From: Psychrobacillus sp. OK032 | GTDB taxonomy: Bacteria; Bacillota; Bacilli; Bacillales_A; Planococcaceae | Direction: 5' to 3' | Assembly (NCBI RefSeq): GCF_900111345.1 | Contig: NZ_FOGY01000010.1 | Span: forward strand, 149,737 to 213,736 | DNA: 64,000 bases | Shown: one piece after another, positions 17,599-26,361 of the stretch | Layout of the letters: the number at the start of each line of letters is the position of its first letter | How positions within the stretch are numbered: the first letter of the stretch is position 1 | The notes under the pieces: generated by a model | Told to the model about the DNA's origin: nothing | The model's database searches: none | What the model saw: the letters and a program-made list of their open reading frames with translations, nothing else | Made by a program: the position numbers and the translations under genes

Positions 17599-17790
17599 CA
17601 TCAAGAAGCGAAACGTGACACTTTAGTAGAAATCTTATAAGAGGCCGTCGAATCAATGGAGAATTTAGGTGTTTGTTGCACTTCAACCCGCCCTGCAATG
17701 TCAGTAGTTGTTTCAATAATTGTTGACTCTTATACACCATTTAGGATAGAGACAGCCAATCCTCCGCTTATTTATGATATAATAGTCTAG
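17599..17790 (+). pseudogene. unidentified ORF remnant
   Basis: A plus-strand frame reads HQEAKRDTLVEIL, a TAA at 17638, then EAVESMENLGVCC and a further 35 residues to TAG at 17788. Protein-like composition across an in-frame stop suggests a decayed gene, but I do not recognise the family. It occupies most of the 318-base gap between the SDR and DMT-transporter genes. A TATAAT at 17778-17783 may be the -10 box of the next gene. Confidence 0.25.
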
Positions 17791-17819
17791 TTGTACTTTA
17801 GCACCAAGGAGGTCTCATC

Positions 17820-18734
17820 ATGAAACTTAATAAAGGTATTTTATTTATATTATTAGGTGCTTCGTTTTTTGGTTTTACACCGATATTTGCTAAATTGGGA
17901 TTTAGCTACGGCTACTCACTTGGCCAAATTAATATCGTTCAAATGTCGATTTCCTTTATATTATTATGGTCTTTTACTCTATTGAAACGCTCTAGCTTCA
18001 AAGGACTTAATAAGAAGAAAGTTCTTCAAATAATGATTACCGGTTGTTTTATCGGTTTAACAAGTATTTTCTATTATGGTTCGATGCAATATTTGCCCGC
18101 TTCATTGGCCATCATTTTAATGTTCCAATTTGTTTGGATAGGGATTATTTTAGAATGGATTTTCAGTAAAATAAAACCTGCTCCTATTACAATACTATCC
18201 ATTTTCTTGATCCTAGTAGGGGTCTTTTTTGCTTCAAATGTTTTAAATGGAGACATACAAGGTCTTCCTTTGAAAGGTTTTGTATATGGTATTCTATCGG
18301 CATTCACTTATGCGGGATTTATTTTTTTCAGCGGAAAGGTCGCTGTCGATGTGGATCCATGGATTCGGAGTTCTTTGATGGTAACGGGATCAGCCATTTT
18401 AGTGTTTGTCTTATTCATGCAGGACATCCCATCGGTACTTCCTTTAGAGAAAAACCTGTTAACTACAGCCATCGGAGTTTCGTTATTTGGAGCCGTCCTT
18501 CCACCACTATTCTTCGCAGCGGGTGCACCATTGGTATCAGGAGGAATCGCAAATATATTAACATCCATTGAATTACCTATCGCAATACTATCGGCTAGCA
18601 TTATTTTGTCTGAAAAGGTAACGCCACTTCAATGGTTAGGTACGGCTATTATACTTGTAGCCATCATATTTAATGAACTTGGTAGTAATATTTTTAGATC
18701 TAGGAAACAGAAAAAGCAGGGAATCCATTCGTGA
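17820..18734 (+). CDS. EamA/DMT-family transporter
   Basis: A 304-residue membrane protein with ten predicted helices, built from two EamA repeats (about residues 5-140 and 150-290). The first starts LFILLGASFFGFTPIFAKLG. The second ends TPLQWLGTAIILVAIIFNELG. The family exports metabolites or amino acids. A canonical AAGGAGG lies 8 bases before ATG at 17820. A terminator overlaps the end of the gene. The substrate is unknown. Confidence 0.85.
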   Translation: MKLNKGILFILLGASFFGFTPIFAKLGFSYGYSLGQINIVQMSISFILLWSFTLLKRSSFKGLNKKKVLQIMITGCFIGLTSIFYYGSMQYLPASLAIILMFQFVWIGIILEWIFSKIKPAPITILSIFLILVGVFFASNVLNGDIQGLPLKGFVYGILSAFTYAGFIFFSGKVAVDVDPWIRSSLMVTGSAILVFVLFMQDIPSVLPLEKNLLTTAIGVSLFGAVLPPLFFAAGAPLVSGGIANILTSIELPIAILSASIILSEKVTPLQWLGTAIILVAIIFNELGSNIFRSRKQKKQGIHS

Positions 18735-18748
18735 TTTCCTGCTTTTTT
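18711..18748. terminator. terminator of the DMT transporter gene
   Basis: Stem AAAAGCAGG(G)AAT / ATTTCCTGCTTTT followed by TT. The stem starts inside the end of the coding region. It may also serve the converging LURP-one gene. Confidence 0.7.
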
Positions 18749-18808
18749 GATGATTTTGTTTTGGCTTTTAGAGAGAACCGTCAGCACTTTACATTGTACT
18801 TCTCTATC

Positions 18809-19306
18809 TTACATCGTCGCTGCTGAGGAAGCAGATGCTTGGTCAGCCTTGACACAATCAATTGCGACAACGAGCGCAATGATGACGCCCTCCATCTCTT
18901 CATCCAATACTTGAACTTTGTAGCTATCACCCCAAGTGAACCACTCTTTGCTCACTTCACCGATGACTTCACCATGTTGCAACACTTGAAAATCCATATC
19001 CCACCAGTTTCCATTTACCTCAATGCCTGCCGCATCAATCGTATAACGTGCTTTAAAGAAGGAAAATTCCTTCTTAATAGTTAATACCTCAAGACCATTT
19101 ACTTCAACAAAAAACTTCGGTAAAAAACTGAACACCTTTTTTGTGATGAGCGCAATTTCCTTTCTTGTTGTATCCATAATGGAGAAGGTCTTTGGAATTT
19201 GCATAAAACTGCCCTCCACATAATAAACGTCCTTCTCTTGTTGATCCTTTATCGTAAATTTGCCACCCAGACTAAATACTTTTTGCTTTATATAAAGTTT
19301 CTTCAT
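18809..19306 (-). CDS. LURP-one-related (LOR) family protein, YxjI-like
   Basis: A 165-residue cytoplasmic protein with the tubby-like LOR fold: opening MKKLYIKQKVFSLGGKFTI, central beta-rich repeats, and the helix MEGVIIALVVAIDCVKA near the end. B. subtilis YxjI and plant LURP1 are relatives; the bacterial function is not known. A GGAGACCGGCAGT-type ribosome site precedes ATG at 19306. The last residues (QASASSAATM) are a disordered tail. Confidence 0.8.
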   Translation of the reverse strand: MKKLYIKQKVFSLGGKFTIKDQQEKDVYYVEGSFMQIPKTFSIMDTTRKEIALITKKVFSFLPKFFVEVNGLEVLTIKKEFSFFKARYTIDAAGIEVNGNWWDMDFQVLQHGEVIGEVSKEWFTWGDSYKVQVLDEEMEGVIIALVVAIDCVKADQASASSAATM

Positions 19307-19452
19307 ACTGCCGGTCTCCTTCGATATAGCGTATTACTAAAATTATACCATTTTTCGAAATTCGGTACTAAAACCCCTACCTAATTGAATAAGATAATTA
19401 TATATCACTTGATACATATCACTGCATATATTGGTAGAGGAGAGACTTAACC

Positions 19453-20031
19453 ATGGCACCGAAGCAAAAATTTACTAAGCAGGAAATAATAATCGCAGCA
19501 TTCGAACTCGCTAGAGAAAAAGGATTGGATTCTATCACCATTAGAAGCGTAGCTCAAAAACTAGGAAGCTCCATTGCACCCATTTATGTAAACTTTAACA
19601 ATGTCGATGAACTGACTCAGGAAGTAATAAAAAAAACATTTGAGATTTCAAGAAAGTTGCTAGAGGAAGAAAATTCAGGCCACCCATTTCGAGATATTGG
19701 AATTGCTAGTCTTAGGTTTGCGAAGGAATATAGTGTGCTTTATAGAGATTTGATAATTAGAAATAACCAGCATATGAAATATGAGAACGAAAACATTTCC
19801 ATGGTTATTGAACAAATGAAAAAGGATCCTATGTTGTCTTTTTTTTCTGATGAAGAATTGAAGACGATTTTATTTAAAATGCAAACGTTCCAAACTGGTC
19901 TCTCTGTTATGGCAGCCAATAAATTACTTCCAGAGGATTGTGATGATGAGAAGTTGATCGATGCTTTAGACAGCATAGCAGCAGATGTTATCGCTGCCGC
20001 TCGTTTAAGAAAGAGTGGATCGCTAGCGTGA
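19453..20031 (+). CDS. TetR-family transcriptional regulator
   Basis: A 192-residue repressor-type protein. The N-terminal TetR helix-turn-helix (residues 8-55) has ITIRSVAQKLGSSIAPIYVNFNN, close to the family pattern. The C-terminal helical ligand domain is unspecific. It starts at ATG 19453 after GAGGAGAG, and lies 24 bases before an SDR gene on the same strand. It probably controls that small operon. The effector is unknown. Confidence 0.85.
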   Translation: MAPKQKFTKQEIIIAAFELAREKGLDSITIRSVAQKLGSSIAPIYVNFNNVDELTQEVIKKTFEISRKLLEEENSGHPFRDIGIASLRFAKEYSVLYRDLIIRNNQHMKYENENISMVIEQMKKDPMLSFFSDEELKTILFKMQTFQTGLSVMAANKLLPEDCDDEKLIDALDSIAADVIAAARLRKSGSLA

Positions 20032-20055
20032 TAATTATAGAGGAGGAAAGGGTTT

Positions 20056-21024
20056 ATGCAAAAAAGATATGTTATTATTACAGGTGCCAATTCTGGAATT
20101 GGTAGAGCCGCAGCGCTTAAATTTGCCACAAAGGGATACAACATTGTCATGGCTTGTAGAGATATGGAGTTTAGTAAAACTGTTCAAAAAGAAATTGTCG
20201 AATTATCCAAAAATAAAAATGTCGATTTAATGCAAGTGGATATGTCTTCTTTTAACTCCATCCTTACATTTTGCTCCGAATACAAAATTAAATATGAAAA
20301 AGTGGACATCTTAATCCATAACGCCGCTTATTTTAACCATGGGGAAAAATATCAACTGAGCCCTGATCTTATTGAACTAACTTTTGCTACAAATGTATTT
20401 GGTCCCTATTTGATGACGACATTATTAAAAGATCATCTAAAAAAATCAGATGACCCTAGAATCCTACATGCAGGTAGTAATATCATTAAGCATTTCTTTG
20501 ACTTGAAAACAAAAATAATTTTTGATAACTTACAGGGTGAATTCAAGGATAGTAGACCCCATAGAGTGTATAAAATGTATTGCCAATCTAAAATGGCATT
20601 ATTGATGCTCACATTTAGAATGGCTGAAATATTTAAGGATGATGGAATCAAAGTAAATGCAATACAAATCAATGGGGCAAAAATGTCAAAACGAACAATA
20701 AAAAAAGTCAAACCTTGGTGGCGACCTATCGCGTGGATGCAAAATTTATTTATTCCACCAACTTCCTATATGGCAAATAACTATTATGATATATGTACCT
20801 CGGATACATTTCAACATGTAACCGGAAAGCTTTTCAACGATAAATTGGAAGTTATGCAAGTGACACCAAATGAATATCCAGGTTTTTTCAAACAAGTAAA
20901 ACGAGTGTTAGGTTCCAGCGTTTACCCCACATATGCTAATAATAAAGATGCTATGGACCAACTATGGGAGTTAAGTGCTGAGTTAACTAAACACTATTCT
21001 GTCCATTCCACCTATAATATCTAA
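20056..21024 (+). CDS. SDR-family protein (retinol dehydrogenase-like)
   Basis: A 322-residue, longer short-chain dehydrogenase. The glycine motif TGANSGIG (residues 9-16), Arg of MACRD (an NADP-binding hint), HNAAYFN in place of NNAG, and the active-site YCQSK (Tyr and Lys) are visible. The C-terminal 100 residues extend past the core fold and contain aromatic-rich KPWWRPIAWMQNLF. It follows the TetR gene with AGAGGAGGAAAGGG as ribosome site. The two form an operon closed by a strong terminator. The substrate is unknown. Confidence 0.8.
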   Translation: MQKRYVIITGANSGIGRAAALKFATKGYNIVMACRDMEFSKTVQKEIVELSKNKNVDLMQVDMSSFNSILTFCSEYKIKYEKVDILIHNAAYFNHGEKYQLSPDLIELTFATNVFGPYLMTTLLKDHLKKSDDPRILHAGSNIIKHFFDLKTKIIFDNLQGEFKDSRPHRVYKMYCQSKMALLMLTFRMAEIFKDDGIKVNAIQINGAKMSKRTIKKVKPWWRPIAWMQNLFIPPTSYMANNYYDICTSDTFQHVTGKLFNDKLEVMQVTPNEYPGFFKQVKRVLGSSVYPTYANNKDAMDQLWELSAELTKHYSVHSTYNI

Positions 21025-21040
21025 CCTTTAGTTATACAAA

Positions 21041-21080
21041 AAAGAATAGTGAACATACACCGTTCACTATTCTTTTTATT
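21041..21080 (+). terminator. terminator of the tetR-SDR operon
   Basis: Perfect 14-bp stem AAAGAATAGTGAAC / GTTCACTATTCTTT with a 7-base loop, then TTATTT. Confidence 0.85.
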
Positions 21081-21174
21081 TCTTCTTCAATTACAATGTA
21101 TCGTATGCTACAAAAATTCCGGTATTATGAAAAGGGATAAATGTTTACTCCTTGGTACTACCATAAAGCTTTTA

Positions 21175-21654
21175 CTACTTATGGTAAGGTTCATTCTTTA
21201 TTATCCGAAAAGCACGATAAATCTGCTCCACCAACACCAGCTTCATCAACTGATGGGGCAAAGTCATTTTACTAAATGACAACTTTTCATCTGAACGTTT
21301 CATCACATCATCATGCAAGCCAAGAGATCCACCAATAACAAAAGCAATTTTGCTTCGTCCATATGTCATTAACGACTCTAAATCACTGGCAAGCTGTTCA
21401 GATGACTTCATTTTTCCTTCAATCGCAAGCGCAATTACATATGTATCTGCTCCGATTTTCGAAAGAATACGATCTCCTTCTTTTTTCTTCACAATTTCCA
21501 TGTCAGCATCACTTAAATTTTCTGGTGCCTTTTCGTCCGGTACTTCCACTAAATCAATTTTTGCATAGCTACTTAGTCGCTTCGAGTATTCTTCTATCCC
21601 CATTTTTAAATATTTCTCTTTTAACTTCCCTACCGATACAATTTGTATATTCAC
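21175..21654 (-). CDS. rlmH: 23S rRNA (pseudouridine1915-N3)-methyltransferase
   Basis: A 159-residue SPOUT-class methyltransferase (formerly YydA/YbeA) that methylates pseudouridine 1915 in helix 69 of 23S rRNA on 70S ribosomes. The N-terminal [16 protein letters not shown], the SAM-binding trefoil-knot motif FVIGGSLGL, and the C-terminal [27 protein letters not shown] are diagnostic. Length is normal. Its upstream region holds a dense cluster of DnaA-box-like 9-mers, described separately. Confidence 0.95.
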   Translation of the reverse strand: MNIQIVSVGKLKEKYLKMGIEEYSKRLSSYAKIDLVEVPDEKAPENLSDADMEIVKKKEGDRILSKIGADTYVIALAIEGKMKSSEQLASDLESLMTYGRSKIAFVIGGSLGLHDDVMKRSDEKLSFSKMTLPHQLMKLVLVEQIYRAFRIIKNEPYHK

Positions 21655-21741
21655 AAGTTATCCACCTTTACATTCTGTTTACAAACAAGTTATCCACATA
21701 ACTTATGCACATATCCACATAACTTATCTACATATTGTGTC

Positions 21742-21909
21742 TTATTCTTCATTTTCTACAACATATACTGGAGCGACATCACAGTACGTGCATTTTGTGG
21801 ATAACTTTTCTTCTTCGTTTAATTTTTCAAGCATTGGAAAAGTTTTTTGTTCCGCAACGAACATGTCTAAAGCCTGATTTATATGGGTTTCGCAACTGAA
21901 TATTCTCAA
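21742..21909 (-). CDS. yyzF: CxxH/CxxC protein, YyzF family
   Basis: A 55-residue protein with an N-terminal CETH and a C-terminal CTYC, forming a probable zinc-binding pair, the hallmark of the YyzF family. TTG at 21909 (MRIFSCETHINQALD) is preceded by AAAGGAAG at 7 bases, better than the ATG six codons upstream, which overlaps that ribosome site. It lies between rlmH and htrC, as in other Bacillales. Function is unknown. A perfect DnaA box lies inside the gene. Confidence 0.8.
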   Translation of the reverse strand: MRIFSCETHINQALDMFVAEQKTFPMLEKLNEEEKLSTKCTYCDVAPVYVVENEE

Positions 21910-21994
21910 TTTTATACTTCCTTTCATTTTTCAAATAATTTAATAAGTTATGCACAAATAATTATTGTTATCCACAATCTATTTTATCAAATGA

Positions 21995-22036
21995 AAAACG
22001 AGTAGGAAAGAACAGCATTTCTTTTCCTACTCGTTG
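21995..22036 (-). terminator. terminator of htrC
   Basis: Stem AACGAGTAGGAAAG / CTTTTCCTACTCGTT around a short loop; the minus strand continues TTTTCATTT. It lies 40 bases after the htrC stop. Confidence 0.8.
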
Positions 22037-22075
22037 TGTAAATCTTTTATTAACGAACTGAAGTTATCCACATGT

Positions 22076-23308
22076 TTATAATGTATCCGTTTCTTTTAAC
22101 GTAATCGTAAGTTCCACTAATTTACCTTGGCGATATACTTTTACTTTCAACTCATCACCAATTTCTTTTTCATTATATAAATGTTTTCTCAACTCAATTG
22201 TATTTTCTACTTTTTGACCATCCATTTCTACAATGACATCATACGCTTTCATACCTCCTAAAGCCGCTGGTGTATTTTCTATAACTTGATCTACTACAAC
22301 TCCTGTTGTTACTTCAGGTGGCAACTTCAAAGTTTCGCGTTGATGGAAAGCAGGTACATTTGTTACATCAAGCAATGTAATCCCCATAGACGGACGATTT
22401 ACTTTTCCATTTGCCTCCAGGTCTTCTATAATTGGAATGGCAGAGTTAACCGGTATCGCAAGTCCCATACCTTCCACTGTTGCTTGGGAAATTTTCATCG
22501 AATTTATCCCCACTAGTTGTCCCGCTAAATTAATCAATGCTCCACCACTATTACCTGGGTTAATCGCTGCATCTGTTTGTAATACTTCCGCTTGCCAATC
22601 TTCTATACCATCTCCATTTATATCTGTAGGTACTGCACGATCTTTACCAGATACAACACCTGTTGTGACAGAACCGTAGAATTCAAGTCCGAGTGGGTTC
22701 CCGATTGCAATAACGGATTCACCTTGCTTTAGTGCATCTGAATCTCCAAATTCAATAACTGTATCCACACCCGTATCGTCAATCTCTAAAACTGCCAAGT
22801 CTGTCCATACGTCACTTCCGACTAATTTGGCTTCTACTTTTGTTCCATCCACTAAAGTTACTTCTACTGCCTGTGCATTATTAATAACATGATGATTCGT
22901 AATGACATATGCTTTTCCATTTTCTTTTTTATAAATAACGCCAGACCCTGTTCCAGCCTCCTGTTCCGATTGAGATTGACTCCAGAAATTCGTTACTGAT
23001 TGGATATTTGAAACACCAACTACCGCTGCTGAAGCTTTTTCTACTGCGCTTGTCACGTCTGTTGTTATATCCACAGAAAACTGCTCTGTTTTTGTACCAG
23101 CATTAGTTGCATTGTCGGCTGGTAAATTTGTCACAACGGAAGGTACTAAAAACCATACAAGTAAAGCACCAACTAATACACCCGCTAATGCACTAAAGAA
23201 GTAGCCAGCTACACCTCGTTTCTTTTCCTTCTTTGGCTCTCTTTTCTTTACTATCGGCTCTTCTATTTTGGGTTCTTCTTGTGGTCCGTATGGATTATTT
23301 GGTTCCAT
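22076..23308 (-). CDS. htrC: membrane-anchored trypsin-like serine protease, HtrA family
   Basis: A 410-residue surface protease and probable chaperone of the HtrA/DegP family (HtrC, formerly YyxA). A cytoplasmic Lys-rich tail (1-31) is followed by one transmembrane anchor (about 34-56), a trypsin-like domain with catalytic His140 (ITNHHVI), Asp170 (WTDLAV) and Ser254 (INPGNSGGAL), and one PDZ domain (about 305-400). It sits downstream of the walRKHIJ genes, as in B. subtilis, but a strong terminator separates it from walJ, so it can be expressed alone. Confidence 0.93.
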   Translation of the reverse strand: MEPNNPYGPQEEPKIEEPIVKKREPKKEKKRGVAGYFFSALAGVLVGALLVWFLVPSVVTNLPADNATNAGTKTEQFSVDITTDVTSAVEKASAAVVGVSNIQSVTNFWSQSQSEQEAGTGSGVIYKKENGKAYVITNHHVINNAQAVEVTLVDGTKVEAKLVGSDVWTDLAVLEIDDTGVDTVIEFGDSDALKQGESVIAIGNPLGLEFYGSVTTGVVSGKDRAVPTDINGDGIEDWQAEVLQTDAAINPGNSGGALINLAGQLVGINSMKISQATVEGMGLAIPVNSAIPIIEDLEANGKVNRPSMGITLLDVTNVPAFHQRETLKLPPEVTTGVVVDQVIENTPAALGGMKAYDVIVEMDGQKVENTIELRKHLYNEKEIGDELKVKVYRQGKLVELTITLKETDTL

Positions 23309-23397
23309 GATTTATCTTCCTCTCTTTTATATAACTGTTTGTACTGTTAATTTACCCAACTAACATTAAAATAAGATGAAAATTGGTTGAAAGATAA

Positions 23398-23434
23398 ATA
23401 AAAAAGTTCCAAAGTCGGAACTTTGGAACTTTTA
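23398..23434 (-). terminator. terminator between walJ and htrC
   Basis: Stem AAAGTTCCAAAG(T) / (A)CTTTGGAACTTT with a four-base loop, followed on the minus strand by a T-rich run. It ends the wal operon before htrC. Confidence 0.85.
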
Positions 23435-23438
23435 CTAT

Positions 23439-24227
23439 TTAGACCAATACTAATTCAGTTGGAACATTTGCATCTGTATCGTGAAGATGTACATATTCTC
23501 CTGCAACGATTCCGCAAGATTTTAATGTTTGCTCAACACTCATTCGTGCAAGATCTTTCATATTATTATCTTTACTTAAGTGGGATAAATAAATATGGGT
23601 GTTTTTGATATCAATCACTTCACTCATCGCAACTGCGGCGTCCTCATTGGATACATGTCCTACATCACTTAATATTCTTCTTTTAATAGACCAAGGATAC
23701 CGTCCCATTTGAAGCATACTCACATCGTGGTTGCTTTCAAAAACAAATGAATCTGCTCCTTTAATATGTCCTTTCATCCTGTCGCTAACGTACCCAGTGT
23801 CCGTTATTAAGACAAGTTTACGGCCATTTTCATGAAAGATATAAAACATAGGATCTACCGCATCATGTGAGACTGCAAAGGACTGGATATCCATCGTTCC
23901 AAATGTTTTAACTGTTTCCATATCAAATTGAAATCGTTGTTCGATGGGCACTTTACCAATAAGGGGATCCATTGCTAGCCATGTTTTTTCGTTTGCATAA
24001 ATAGGGATTCCATGTTTTCTTGCAACGACACCTAGTCCCTTAATATGATCACTATGCTCATGGGTAATAAAAATGCCGGATAACTTTTTCATATCTCGAT
24101 CTATCTCACTAAAAAGTTGCTCCATTTTCTTACCACTTAAGCCCACGTCTACTAAAAAAGAATGCTCCTCGTTTTCCACATAAATAGCATTCCCACTACT
24201 CCCACTTGCTAAAACACTAAACTTCAT
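23439..24227 (-). CDS. walJ: metallo-beta-lactamase-fold hydrolase WalJ (YycJ)
   Basis: A 262-residue MBL-fold enzyme with the metal motif THEHSDH (His56, His58, Asp60, His61), [17 protein letters not shown] for the next His, and a distal His in THIYLSHLS. YycJ relatives show 5' exonuclease activity and are linked to mismatch repair or cell-division coordination. It is the fifth gene of the WalRK operon, 12 bases after walI. Length and motifs are complete. Confidence 0.92.
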   Translation of the reverse strand: MKFSVLASGSSGNAIYVENEEHSFLVDVGLSGKKMEQLFSEIDRDMKKLSGIFITHEHSDHIKGLGVVARKHGIPIYANEKTWLAMDPLIGKVPIEQRFQFDMETVKTFGTMDIQSFAVSHDAVDPMFYIFHENGRKLVLITDTGYVSDRMKGHIKGADSFVFESNHDVSMLQMGRYPWSIKRRILSDVGHVSNEDAAVAMSEVIDIKNTHIYLSHLSKDNNMKDLARMSVEQTLKSCGIVAGEYVHLHDTDANVPTELVLV

Positions 24228-24239
24228 TGTTAAAACTCC

Positions 24240-25058
24240 TTACTTTACTTCTGATTGTTCCGTCTTTTTAGGAATTTCACTAATACTTCCTTCTACTGCA
24301 TTGACAAAATGCTCCCCCACCGTCCCGTCTGAAAGTTCAACTGGTACATACCAAGTTGGTGCAAATACAAATACTTGGGTTAATTGGGTTTCGGTTTGTG
24401 TGGCTAACGTGGAATATCCAAGTTTAAGATCTTTTACTGTCGAATCAGCTTTTAATAATGAGCTAGAGTACAAAACTCGATATACAAACATAGGTGACAC
24501 TAATTTTTTCGATTCATCGTACTCTTCTAGATTATCCAATACAGTTTGCTCGTAGCGAATAAGCTCTTTTTCATCATTCCAATATACGATTAGTTGTGCA
24601 TTTTGATTGTGGTAAACTAGCCGATCATTTACTTTTTGAAAAAATGTCGCGGATTGTTTCTCTTCATCTATTTTCCACATTCCATATGAATTACCACGGA
24701 TAATATTTTCTTTTACTAACTTTTCCAAAGAGTTTTCTTTTGTTATTGGAAGTGACTCTTTGAATGTACCAATTAGCGCGTAACCATCCTTTACTTCTGA
24801 GGTCTGGTTTTTTAATTGATCCAACTCTTCCACACTGAAAAGATGTACATTTCCAGAAACGTAAGATGCCTCTTGAATAAACGATCCTGTTTTTGGAACT
24901 TTAATATTATCCGACAATAGTCGTTCCTCAATAGGAGTATCGATGCGCTCCTTTACATTCAGCGCCTCATTGTACCTTTCCGAATAAAGCCAAAATAAAA
25001 ATACATTTAAAATAGAAAATACGATTATAAATATCGTTTTCGTTTTATTCCAATCCAA
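24240..25058 (-). CDS. walI: WalRK regulatory membrane protein WalI (YycI)
   Basis: A 272-residue protein with one N-terminal transmembrane helix (about residues 7-25) and an extracytoplasmic YycI domain. With WalH it contacts the membrane part of WalK and modulates its activity. TTG at 25058 gives MDWNKTKTIFI, the family N-terminus, and has AGGAGG 8 bases before it. A GTG three codons earlier overlaps that ribosome site and is unlikely. The gene overlaps the end of walH. Confidence 0.9.
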   Translation of the reverse strand: MDWNKTKTIFIIVFSILNVFLFWLYSERYNEALNVKERIDTPIEERLLSDNIKVPKTGSFIQEASYVSGNVHLFSVEELDQLKNQTSEVKDGYALIGTFKESLPITKENSLEKLVKENIIRGNSYGMWKIDEEKQSATFFQKVNDRLVYHNQNAQLIVYWNDEKELIRYEQTVLDNLEEYDESKKLVSPMFVYRVLYSSSLLKADSTVKDLKLGYSTLATQTETQLTQVFVFAPTWYVPVELSDGTVGEHFVNAVEGSISEIPKKTEQSEVK

Positions 25059-26361
25059 ATTTGCCACCTCCTAATAGTTCCGGAGTAACCCTAGTCCAAG
25101 AACCATTCGATAAATAATACCACGAAGGTTCTAGATTCAGTAATGGCTGCTGACCGTTCCGTGACAAGTTATACCCTATTGCAATATCATCTATGGATTG
25201 CACTTTATTTTCATAAAGGGCGTGGATCAAGTTGTATATATCTTGTCCAGACCGCAATTGAATCTCTCTTCCTTTTTGAGCATCAGCTATCGCATAATAC
25301 GGTCTAATATACCGATAAACACGATTGGTTCCCCAAGATAAGTTAATCTCGGTTTCTGGATCTTTGCTGAAAACTGGCATTCCCTGAAAATGGAGCTGGT
25401 AACTTACTTGTTTTGTAGAATTATTTATCCTACTATATCTATAGTCATCTGTCCATCCACTATGCTCATTAATAAAGTTCAAACTTTGTTGAATGAGCTC
25501 GTCCGTTTTTCCAACTTTATCACTTTCTGAAGCTGGATGCACATAACTTAATCTTTTAGATAAATAGTCGACATTCATGAGAGCACTATCATCCGTATAT
25601 TCCCGTCCACTTACACCTAATGGATTACTACGAACGAGGCTCGGATTCGTGAATAATGCATTTTTAAATTTCTCCGGTGCAATTTCTTCTTCAATATACG
25701 AATAGCTAGACATAGTTTGGGGACTTGTAGAAACATATAGCGAAAGTCGATTTTCCCTCACTATCTCATTATACACTGGTAAATCCATCGTTTGATTTTT
25801 TATGCGTCTAATAAAATCTTCTTGATCGGCCTGTCCGATGTTAGCCATATAAACTTTTTTAGTGGTCGTACTAATGAAGTAGATATTCATTTTATCACTA
25901 GCGTTTTCGCTCCATTCAACGATTAACCGATCGAACGAAGCATTTGGTAGATTATAATCACTAAAGGTTAAGATATTGTTATATATTTTAAATGGAACTT
26001 CCGCTGGAAAAAAGAAAGTAATTCGATTTAGCGTTTTTATGTAATCATTAATTTGCTGATCACTTGCTTGATTATTTAAAAGCTCTACCGTTTGAATTTC
26101 CCAATTTTTCATCCACATTAATACATCTTCGGTTATTTGCGTATTATCAGAACCTTTTAATGACGATTCTTGACTGAGCATTAGTCGATATGGTTTCACT
26201 ACATCTTCCAGTTTCTTTTTTTCTGCAATTGCAATATCTACTACTGGTGTTTCATTTAGATCATAGGAAGGTGAATACGTCCATATCGTAAAAGTCAGTG
26301 TTAAGCTAAGTAGGATGAGTAAGAGTAAAATAACTGATTTTACTTGTTCAATGTACTTCAA
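25045..26361 (-). CDS. walH: WalRK regulatory membrane protein WalH (YycH)
   Basis: A 438-residue protein with a single N-terminal membrane anchor (about residues 9-27) and a large extracytoplasmic domain; it forms a complex with WalI that tunes the kinase WalK. TTG at 26361 shares its last bases with the walK stop codon (TTGA) and has AAGGTGAG five bases upstream. GTG two codons earlier lacks a free ribosome site. Sequence identity among WalH proteins is low, so the call rests mainly on position and topology. Confidence 0.9.
   Translation of the reverse strand: MKYIEQVKSVILLLLILLSLTLTFTIWTYSPSYDLNETPVVDIAIAEKKKLEDVVKPYRLMLSQESSLKGSDNTQITEDVLMWMKNWEIQTVELLNNQASDQQINDYIKTLNRITFFFPAEVPFKIYNNILTFSDYNLPNASFDRLIVEWSENASDKMNIYFISTTTKKVYMANIGQADQEDFIRRIKNQTMDLPVYNEIVRENRLSLYVSTSPQTMSSYSYIEEEIAPEKFKNALFTNPSLVRSNPLGVSGREYTDDSALMNVDYLSKRLSYVHPASESDKVGKTDELIQQSLNFINEHSGWTDDYRYSRINNSTKQVSYQLHFQGMPVFSKDPETEINLSWGTNRVYRYIRPYYAIADAQKGREIQLRSGQDIYNLIHALYENKVQSIDDIAIGYNLSRNGQQPLLNLEPSWYYLSNGSWTRVTPELLGGGKFGLE

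Larger units (their letters stand above)
21657..22072. promoter_or_regulatory. DnaA-box cluster spanning rlmH-yyzF-htrC
   Basis: Nine 9-mers match the DnaA box TTATCCACA at 8 or 9 positions. Perfect copies are at 21690-21698 (+), 21796-21804 (-), 21968-21976 (+) and 22064-22072 (+). One-mismatch copies are at 21658, 21703, 21711, 21724 and 21948 (+). The density is like that of oriC, though it is about 31 kb away. In B. subtilis a stable DnaA-binding region has been reported near yydA (the rlmH orthologue), so this cluster may be conserved. Confidence 0.7.

Noticed and set aside
21049..21279. Plus-strand open frame of 76 codons after the SDR gene
   Set aside because: It starts within the terminator stem and is antisense to the rlmH end.
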